From: Rhodococcus phenolicus
GTDB taxonomy: Bacteria; Actinomycetota; Actinomycetes; Mycobacteriales; Mycobacteriaceae
Reading direction: 5' to 3'
Length of the DNA: 64,000 bases
NCBI RefSeq assembly: GCF_001646785.1
Contig: NZ_LRRH01000037.1
Span: forward strand, 50,035 to 114,034
A program made the position numbers and the translations under genes. Under the pieces are notes generated by a model. It did no database searches, had not been told where the DNA came from, and was given only the letters and a program-made list of their open reading frames with translations. This document shows positions 58,104-64,000 of the stretch, piece by piece (position 1 is the first letter of the stretch; each line of letters opens with the position of its first letter).

Positions 58104-58934
58104 TTATCGGCTCTGCCCCGGGGTCAGCCGCGCAGCAAGGAACCCCAGGATCTCGTCGCGAGCGGCGAGAGTCGGCTCGCCCGCGGCATCGATCAGGTGC
58201 GCCGTCACCACACTGTGCGGACTCGCCACCACGTCCGCGAAGAACGGTGGAGGTGTGGGATCGGCCGCGCTGTCCGGGAGTACCGTGCCCACGAAACGGT
58301 TCCCGAGCGCGGATTCGTAGGCTGCGAAACGCTCTGCACGGCACCACTTGTCACCGGAGAAACGGTATGCGAGCACGGTCAGGTCGTCGCGGTCGATTCG
58401 TTCACGCACCGCGGCGAGATCCTCCGGTGCGATCTCCAACCCGGCGGGGTCGTCGAGCGGAAGGGACGGCTGGCACAGCACCGGCGCGAGGACCGACGGC
58501 TCGAGCGTCATGGTCAGGGCGAAGTTGCCGGTGAAGCACATGCCCACCGCCCCGGTGCCGGGGCCGCCGCACTCCGTGTGTGCGGCGGCGGCCAGGGCGC
58601 GCAGCCATCGGGTGACGGGGCTGGTCCGGTTCGCGCCGAACGCCCGGAACTCGGCGCTGACACACGCGCGCTGCATCACCGCGGTGCCGTCCTCGACGGT
58701 GGGGACCGCGCCGTCGCGACCGAACAGCGACGGCAGGAACACGGTGAAGCCGGCGTCGCGAATCCACCGCGCGAAACGGGCGACATGAGGACTGATGCCC
58801 GGCATCTCCGGCATCACGACGACGGCCGGGCCCGAGCCGGAGACGAGCACGCGTTTCATGACCGAATCGAAGGTGAGGTGCCGGCGCTCGAAGTCCTCGA
58901 GCGGATCGTCCCCGGTCGTCTCACGAGTTGTCAT
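58104..58934 (-). CDS. Dienelactone hydrolase family protein
   Basis: 276-residue alpha/beta hydrolase with a Cys nucleophile (GMCFTGNFAL) and a C-terminal His region SPHSVVTAHLID, as in dienelactone hydrolases. The usual substrate class, dienelactones from ortho-cleavage of chloroaromatics, fits the pca neighbourhood, but many family members have other substrates. ATG 58934. Gap to the regulator gene downstream is 8 bases, so the two are cotranscribed. Confidence 0.85.
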   Translation of the reverse strand: MTTRETTGDDPLEDFERRHLTFDSVMKRVLVSGSGPAVVVMPEMPGISPHVARFARWIRDAGFTVFLPSLFGRDGAVPTVEDGTAVMQRACVSAEFRAFGANRTSPVTRWLRALAAAAHTECGGPGTGAVGMCFTGNFALTMTLEPSVLAPVLCQPSLPLDDPAGLEIAPEDLAAVRERIDRDDLTVLAYRFSGDKWCRAERFAAYESALGNRFVGTVLPDSAADPTPPPFFADVVASPHSVVTAHLIDAAGEPTLAARDEILGFLAARLTPGQSR

Positions 58935-59056
58935 GGCTGGTCCTGTTCGTCGTGTGGTTCGGATGAACAGGCTCGATCCTCGTCGGCGAACGCGCCGGGG
59001 AAGGAGGGGCGCGATCGCCACCTTTCGTGCGGATCCGGCCACCGCGTCGTCCGGTG

Positions 59057-60031
59057 TCAGCGGGTGCGGAACTCGCGGCGGTAGTCGCCGAGCCCCATGC
59101 CGACCCGCTCCAGGAAGAGCCGGCGCAACGTGCCCGGGTCCTGGTATCCGACGCGTCGAGGGATCTCGCCGATCGGCACATCGGTGTCGGTCAAGAGCCG
59201 TTTGGCGGCGCCGACCCGGGCCTCTCGAAGGAAGTGCAGCGGTGAAGAGCCGGCTTCGTCGGCGTAGCGGCGCAACACCGTCCTGGTGCTGACGTGGAAC
59301 GCGTCTGCCAGGCGCGCGAGGCTGTAGGGCTCGGTCAGGTGATCGACCAGCCAGCGCTGGACCGCGATCGCGAACGGCCCGGCCGTCGTCTCCACCATGG
59401 ACTCGACCACGTACGGCGCCTGGCTGGTCCGGTTCTCCGACACCAGGGTGATGCGCGCGGCGGTCCGCGCGACGTCGGCGCCGAGGTGGTCCCGGACGAT
59501 GGTGGTCGCGAGGTCGAGCGACGCGGTGAACGCGGCGGTGGTGGTGATCCGATCGTCGGTGACGATCAGGGACTCCGCGCACACCGTCGACTGCGGATAT
59601 CGCCGGGCCAGTGTCGATGCGAACAGCCAGGAGGTGGTGCATCGTCGTTCATCCAGGAGGCCGGCCTCACCGAGCAGGAAGGCGCCGACACACACCGAGG
59701 CGATGCGGGTGCCGCGACGTCCGGCGGTGCGCAGGAAGTCGATCTCACGGCTGCGGTCGGCGAGCCGGACGTCCAGGTCGGTGGCGGGCGTGAGCTCGAA
59801 CCCGGGTACGACGAGCAGATCGAAGCCGTGACGCCATGGACGCGCCTCGATCGTGAATCCGCCCGCGACGGTCACCGGCTCCGGCGACGCCGCGACCACC
59901 GAGGTCCGGAACAATGCACCGGCGGCGGTACCGTTGTCGCGGGCGACATGGTTGGCGATGCGGAGAAAATCGGAGACGGCGAACACTTCGGTGGCGAAAC
60001 AGCCCTCGTAGGCCACGATTCCGATGCGCAC
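59057..60031 (-). CDS. GlxA-type transcriptional regulator (DJ-1/PfpI domain plus AraC HTH)
   Basis: 324 residues: an N-terminal class I amidotransferase-like (DJ-1/PfpI) domain with VCVGAFLLGEAGLL, and a C-terminal AraC DNA-binding domain with two HTHs (SLARLADAFHVSTRTVLRRY and IGEIPRRVGYQDPGTLRRLF). The amidotransferase domain normally acts as a ligand-sensing part. GTG 60031 (MRIGIVAYEGCF) is the start. It lies 122 bases upstream of the dienelactone hydrolase gene in the same direction and may control it. Confidence 0.9.
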   Translation of the reverse strand: MRIGIVAYEGCFATEVFAVSDFLRIANHVARDNGTAAGALFRTSVVAASPEPVTVAGGFTIEARPWRHGFDLLVVPGFELTPATDLDVRLADRSREIDFLRTAGRRGTRIASVCVGAFLLGEAGLLDERRCTTSWLFASTLARRYPQSTVCAESLIVTDDRITTTAAFTASLDLATTIVRDHLGADVARTAARITLVSENRTSQAPYVVESMVETTAGPFAIAVQRWLVDHLTEPYSLARLADAFHVSTRTVLRRYADEAGSSPLHFLREARVGAAKRLLTDTDVPIGEIPRRVGYQDPGTLRRLFLERVGMGLGDYRREFRTR

Positions 60032-60203
60032 AGTACCCACTTCCGAGCGAGGCGGCTCCGGGCGGCGGGACGCCCCGGCCGGATCGCAGGAGACGTTACA
60101 GAACGGTTCGCAGTGCGATACCGGCCTCGTTCGAGAACGGAAACGACCGGTCCGGCTACACCGTTCCGAATACCATGTGGACACCGAATGGAGGAGGACG
60201 CCC

Positions 60204-60545
60204 GTGCTCACTCGTATCCTCGCGACGGCCGCACTCGTCATGGGAGCCCTGCTGGCGACGGCGACAGCCGCCTCGGCAGAACCCGCCGACGACCCGTACG
60301 GCTTCAACGCGGTTCGGGACCGAACCGACTACTTCGTCGCGCCCCTCGACCCGGGCGCACTGATCGGCGCGAACACCCACAAGCCGATCATCCTGAGTCC
60401 GTACGGCGCCGCGCGGAAGATCGAGTGCCGCGGTGACGGGCACTACGTCCAGATCCACGAGTGCGTTCAGTACGACACGAACGATGTCGCGCACGAGCTT
60501 CGATCGATCCCCAACCCGATCCGCCCGGTCTACGTGTATTTCTGA
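60204..60545 (+). CDS. Secreted hypothetical protein
   Basis: 113 residues with a signal peptide cut after about TAASA (residue 30), leaving a small mature protein with two cysteines (KIECRGDG, HECVQYD) likely to form a disulfide. GTG 60204 has GGAGGAGG six bases upstream, strong evidence of translation. No family was recognised. Divergent from the GlxA-type regulator across 172 bases. Confidence 0.75.
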   Translation: MLTRILATAALVMGALLATATAASAEPADDPYGFNAVRDRTDYFVAPLDPGALIGANTHKPIILSPYGAARKIECRGDGHYVQIHECVQYDTNDVAHELRSIPNPIRPVYVYF

Positions 60546-60573
60546 CCGAAACTGCTGCGGTGGCCGGAATTGC

Positions 60574-60945
60574 TCAGCCCGTCACCGCAGAGTGTGCGGT
60601 GCGATTCCTGCGGATCAGGTAACCGGCGGTGATCACCGCGACCACTCCCGGCCCGCTGTGCACGAGGAGCACGCCGAGCAGGGTCGGTCCTCCCCAGTCG
60701 TCGCGATAGCTGGCCGGGTCGCCGAAGTCGACGACGAAGAATTCGGCGACTCCGCGCGCGATCGCGAACGCACCGGCGACTCCGGCCAGACCGTAGCCCA
60801 GAGCCTTCAGTATCCGCGGCCGCCGCGTGTGATCGACGGCGGCGACGATCAGCAGAACGAGCAGGGCGATCATGGCGGCGAGTGCGACGACGCCGAGAAT
60901 CCGATCCGGAACGGATTCGGCAGCGGCGGCGGTCACGAATGTCAT
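60574..60945 (-). CDS. Small integral membrane protein
   Basis: 123 residues with three or four helices (ILGVVALAAMIALLVLLIVA, ALGYGLAGVAGAFAIARG, TLLGVLLVHSGPGVVAVITA). ATG 60945 (MTFVTAAAAESV) is the likely start, although no clear ribosome site is seen; ATG 61023 would add a hydrophilic extension. Function unknown. Confidence 0.6.
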   Translation of the reverse strand: MTFVTAAAAESVPDRILGVVALAAMIALLVLLIVAAVDHTRRPRILKALGYGLAGVAGAFAIARGVAEFFVVDFGDPASYRDDWGGPTLLGVLLVHSGPGVVAVITAGYLIRRNRTAHSAVTG

Positions 60946-61081
60946 GCTGGGATTCCACCAATTTCCGCGCCCGCGCACATCCGGGAGATCCCCCGATCTG
61001 TTCGGAAACGTTCTCGGGGACACGTCCGGGTACCGGCCTGTGACACGCGTGTCGCCGGAGGACCGTAATCGCAGATCCGCG

Positions 61082-61696
61082 TCACCCGCCGGTACCCACC
61101 ACCCTCGGCGTGGCCTGCGCGCCCGAATTTTCCGTCACGGAACGGAGTTTCGCGATGAATCGGAGGAAATGGGGATCGAAGCGAGTCGGATCGCTGCCCG
61201 CCATCTCGTCGGCCGTCCACCATCGGCCGCCACGGAACTCCCGTGGATCCAGGGCGAACTCGGTGCCGCTGCCGGCGGCGACGGCGTACCAGAGGCTGAC
61301 GTCGACGTGCGCGGCGCCGCTGCCGACCGTGTTCGTCACCGTGAGGAAGAGAGGGGCGGTACCGGCGACACCGAAGTCGGCCTCGATTCCGAGTTCCTCC
61401 CGCACTTCGCGGATCGCGGTGTCCCTCGGGTGCTCGCCGGGCTCGACGTGCCCGCCGGCAGGAAGCCACAGGCCCGCCTTGATGTGGTCGACGAGGAACA
61501 CACTCGCCTCGCTCGGGTCGACCACGACGACATAGGACACGAGATGCTGCGGTGGGGTCGCGGGTGAACGTCTGCGGAAGACGTCGTCCGTACCTGCGAT
61601 CCACTCCAGCGCTGCCGACCGGTGACTTCGCTCGAGGTCGTCCCACGGTTCGACGGCGGAGACGATCTCGTGGACGGAACGAACGGCGGGTTTCAT
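61082..61696 (-). CDS. NUDIX hydrolase
   Basis: 204 residues with the complete NUDIX box GGHVEPGEHPRDTAIREV...REELGI, which binds Mg2+ and hydrolyses nucleoside diphosphates linked to another group. An upstream helical region (VHEIVSAVEPWDDLERSHRS) precedes it. ATG 61696 (MKPAVRSVHEI). Substrate cannot be told from sequence; 8-oxo-dGTP-type housecleaning and sugar-nucleotide activities are both possible. Confidence 0.9.
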   Translation of the reverse strand: MKPAVRSVHEIVSAVEPWDDLERSHRSAALEWIAGTDDVFRRRSPATPPQHLVSYVVVVDPSEASVFLVDHIKAGLWLPAGGHVEPGEHPRDTAIREVREELGIEADFGVAGTAPLFLTVTNTVGSGAAHVDVSLWYAVAAGSGTEFALDPREFRGGRWWTADEMAGSDPTRFDPHFLRFIAKLRSVTENSGAQATPRVVGTGG

Positions 61697-61749
61697 CCGC
61701 CGATGATCGCACCCGGCTCCGACGGGGACGGTGTGGCCGGTGATCCGGC

Positions 61750-62256
61750 CTACCGCCAGGAGCCGGCGTTCTCGCACAGGTGCCCGATGGGGCAGAGCAC
61801 GACGTCGCCGTGCGGATCGACCCAGACCGGATCGGCGCCGTGCAGACGAGGGCGCAACAGGTGGCGCCCGCGACTCGGCCACTGCACGAATTCGTAGCCG
61901 GCCAGATCGTCCTGCACCACCTCGGCGACCCAGGCCGCCGCTTCACCGTACGAGACATCCACGGTGAGGCCGCCACCGATGCCGAAGCCACCGAGTCCGC
62001 GGATGCGCTGCCAGCCGACCGACACGTGGTAGTCGCCGTTGATCGACAGGTCCCAGACCAATCGATCGAGGTTCACGGACCGTCCGTGGCGCAGACACCT
62101 CAGGTCGAGCGCGACTGCGGCGAGGGCGCGTGCCCACGCCTCGGGCGGGTCGAAGGACGGACGGCCGGTGCCGGAGTCCGCGTCGATCCCGGAGACCGTG
62201 TCGAACAACGGGATACGCCAGGTGATGCTGTCGTCCCACGGGCTCCACGGAGTCAC
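61750..62256 (-). CDS. Hypothetical protein
   Basis: 168 residues from GTG 62256 (MTPWSPWDDSITWRIP), compact and Trp-rich, with a Gly-rich stretch (GLGGFGIGGGLTVDVSYG) and a C-terminal WVDPHGDVVLCPIGHLCE containing two cysteines. No signal peptide or membrane segment is seen, and no family was recognised. It lies 53 bases from the NUDIX gene start and 45 bases from the Hsp70-like gene stop, all on the same strand. Confidence 0.65.
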   Translation of the reverse strand: MTPWSPWDDSITWRIPLFDTVSGIDADSGTGRPSFDPPEAWARALAAVALDLRCLRHGRSVNLDRLVWDLSINGDYHVSVGWQRIRGLGGFGIGGGLTVDVSYGEAAAWVAEVVQDDLAGYEFVQWPSRGRHLLRPRLHGADPVWVDPHGDVVLCPIGHLCENAGSWR

Positions 62257-62301
62257 GGTGTCGTTCTCGCTTCCCGGCCGTCCTGTCGGCGCAGCCGCAC
62301 G

Positions 62302-63996
62302 TCAGGCGACGTAGCCGAGTTCCTTCAGGAGGGCCAGGCCCTGCTCGGCCGTTTCGGTGGAGAACTGCACGATCAGGCCCCGCGACCTGTCGACCACATC
62401 GAACATCACGTAGGGGCCGCTCGGGTCGTAGCCGACGATGCGGCTCCCGTCCGGGGACGTGATCGTGGTGTACGCGCCGGTCTTGTTGTCCCGCAACTGG
62501 ATCAGATGAGACCGCGCGTACTCGTCGTCGCGCCATGCCGTGACACCGAGGTATTCGTTCGCTTCCATGCCGACGGCCTTGCCGAGGTTCGAATTCACGT
62601 TGACGAGGCAACGCACCTGCAGGGCCGAACTGCCGGACGAGAAGCCGGATTTCTCGCATGCCGTCGACGAGGTGATCAGCTTCGTCGGAAGCAGTGACGT
62701 CACGTCGTCGGTGGATTCGCTGATGAACGTCGAGTCCGCGGTGGCGGCCGGGGCGGAGCTGTCCGCCGGCTCGGTGGCGTCGATCACGACGGCGGCGCCG
62801 GGTTGCGCCGCGGCCGCGGACGCGGGATCCGTGTCCGGGCGGGTGACGAAGAAGATCGCAGCTGCCGCGACGAGTACCGCAGCGACGGCCGCGCCCACGA
62901 TCATCAGCGGCGTACGGGATTTCTGTTGCGCGGCAGCGGGAGCGGGTGGCCGGGCGAACGCCGGGCCGTGGAATACGGATGCCGGTGCCTGCCGTGGGTG
63001 CCGGGGTTCGCGCTCGAGTACCTCGGTGGCCCGCTGCGCCGCGGGATCGGTGCCCCGCCCACCGGCGACGAACCCCGCCGCGCCCCTGGCCACCACGGTT
63101 TTCGGGTCGTCCAGCGTGGCGATCGGGCCGAGCTCGGCCAGCCGCCGATGCACGTACGGGATACGCGAGGACCCGCCGGTCAGGTACAGCGCCTGCAGGC
63201 CCCCGCGGTCCACGCCGGCCTCGCGCAGCACCGTCGCGGCCAGCTGCACGGCGCGGCCGATCTGCGGTTCGATCATCTGCTCGAACTCCTCGCGGGTGAG
63301 GGTGACGGTGATCTCGGTGCCGTTGCCGGTGACCCGGATCGTCGCCGAGGGGGCGTCGGTGGCGTCGAGGTTCTTGCCGCCGAGGGCGTTGTCGCCGGCG
63401 GCGCGCAGCACTTCGAAGGTCCATTCGTCCGTGGCGGTCAGGACGGCGACGTCGAGGGTGCCGCCGCCGAAGTCGAACACGGCGATGGTGGAGCCGGCGA
63501 CGATCTTGGCGTCGTGGTGGCGGGAGTAGTGGAAGGCGGCGGCGCGGGGTTCGGAGATGAGGCAGACGTGTCCGCCGAGGCCGGCGAGGGTGGCGGCGTG
63601 GCGCAGGACCGCCAGTTCGCGTGGGGACCAGGCTTCGGGGTGGGTGAGGACGATGTCGGTGGGGGGTTGGTTGTTGTGGGCGGTCAGGGCGCGGGTGTGG
63701 ACGGTGCGCAGGACCGCGGCGATGGTGGTGGCGGTGGGGATGTCGTGGCCGCGGGTGTGGACGGTGCCGGTGGTGACGTGGGCTTTGGGGGCGGCGATGT
63801 AGCCGGCGGGGTCGAGGGTGGCGTGGTTGACGGCGACGTCGCCGGTGGTGATGGTGCCGTGGGGGTCGAGGTAGACCGCGGAGGGCATCAGGTTGCTGGT
63901 GTGGGTCAGGGGGAGGGATTCGATGCGGTCGGGTCCGGTGCGGTGTGCGGCGGAGGTGTTGGAGGTGCCGAAGTCGACCGCCAGGACCCAGCTCAT
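62302..63996 (-). CDS. Membrane-anchored Hsp70-like protein with extracytoplasmic domain
   Basis: 564 residues. The N-terminal part is an Hsp70 ATPase: phosphate-1 DFGTSNTS (8-15), phosphate-2 FDFGGGTLD (174-182) and adenosine motif LTGGSSRIPYV (about 282-292). The segment after GGKNLD is short, so a subdomain present in DnaK seems missing. No substrate-binding domain follows; instead a Pro-rich linker, one membrane helix (363-384) and a Ser/Thr-rich then globular outer domain to residue 564. It may signal or act in cell-envelope folding rather than be a classic chaperone. ATG 63996 is 4 bases from the window edge. Confidence 0.8.
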   Translation of the reverse strand: MSWVLAVDFGTSNTSAAHRTGPDRIESLPLTHTSNLMPSAVYLDPHGTITTGDVAVNHATLDPAGYIAAPKAHVTTGTVHTRGHDIPTATTIAAVLRTVHTRALTAHNNQPPTDIVLTHPEAWSPRELAVLRHAATLAGLGGHVCLISEPRAAAFHYSRHHDAKIVAGSTIAVFDFGGGTLDVAVLTATDEWTFEVLRAAGDNALGGKNLDATDAPSATIRVTGNGTEITVTLTREEFEQMIEPQIGRAVQLAATVLREAGVDRGGLQALYLTGGSSRIPYVHRRLAELGPIATLDDPKTVVARGAAGFVAGGRGTDPAAQRATEVLEREPRHPRQAPASVFHGPAFARPPAPAAAQQKSRTPLMIVGAAVAAVLVAAAAIFFVTRPDTDPASAAAAQPGAAVVIDATEPADSSAPAATADSTFISESTDDVTSLLPTKLITSSTACEKSGFSSGSSALQVRCLVNVNSNLGKAVGMEANEYLGVTAWRDDEYARSHLIQLRDNKTGAYTTITSPDGSRIVGYDPSGPYVMFDVVDRSRGLIVQFSTETAEQGLALLKELGYVA

Positions 63997-64000
63997 CGTT

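Overview
The window is an origin-proximal stretch of a high-G+C actinomycete chromosome, most likely a Rhodococcus or a close relative in the Mycobacteriales. The evidence is the order oriC-dnaN-recF-dciA-gyrB...gyrA-DUF3566-tRNAIle-tRNAAla, followed by cwsA-ppiA-rhomboid-PH protein-crgA-DUF881-pabA-pknB-pknA-pbpA-rodA-pstP-fhaB-fhaA, which follows the M. tuberculosis Rv0001-Rv0020c backbone, combined with a pca/pob aromatic-acid cluster typical of rhodococci. The species cannot be named from sequence alone.

Layout. 1-3.5 kb: oriC (DnaA boxes, AT-rich tract, CTCGAG array), dnaN, recF, dciA. 3.6-17.6 kb: an EphD-like hydrolase, then gyrB and gyrA separated by about 7 kb holding a four-gene conservon (sensor kinase, roadblock protein, DUF742, small GTPase) and two MHYT-type membrane proteins, one of which has lost its motif residues; then DUF3566, tRNA-Ile, a 33-codon DLW-39-type gene and tRNA-Ala. 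18-32 kb: accessory metabolism: pirin, AhpD-like protein, a perfect parS site, a TetR/ABC exporter operon, a copper chaperone/DyP peroxidase cluster, an R2lox oxidase, lipase and fadE10.

32-46.5 kb: the conserved cell-wall and cell-division block. CwsA, PpiA and CrgA are followed by pabA and, on the minus strand, the tightly overlapping fhaA-fhaB-pstP-rodA-pbpA-pknA-pknB operon, which couples Ser/Thr phosphorylation to peptidoglycan synthesis at the pole and septum. 46.7-50.5 kb: a small accessory stretch next to tRNA-Leu(CAG) with a truncated IS21-family element, a HTH-antitoxin/PIN-toxin pair, a strong isolated hairpin and two small unknown minus-strand genes.

50.5-60 kb: a flavin oxidoreductase fused to a methyltransferase, then the protocatechuate branch of the beta-ketoadipate pathway (GlxA-type regulator, dienelactone hydrolase family protein, IclR regulator, pobA, pcaH, pcaG, pcaB, pcaL). 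This set converts 4-hydroxybenzoate to 3-oxoadipate; pcaIJ and pcaF are not in the window. 60-64 kb: small secreted and membrane proteins, a NUDIX hydrolase, a hypothetical protein and a membrane-anchored Hsp70-like protein whose start lies 4 bases from the window end.

No CRISPR array, rRNA operon, phage or recognisable defence island was seen apart from the one toxin-antitoxin pair. The least explained parts are the conservon plus degenerate/intact MHYT pair between gyrB and gyrA, several symmetrical candidate operators, and a hairpin-bearing tandem repeat between cwsA and ppiA.
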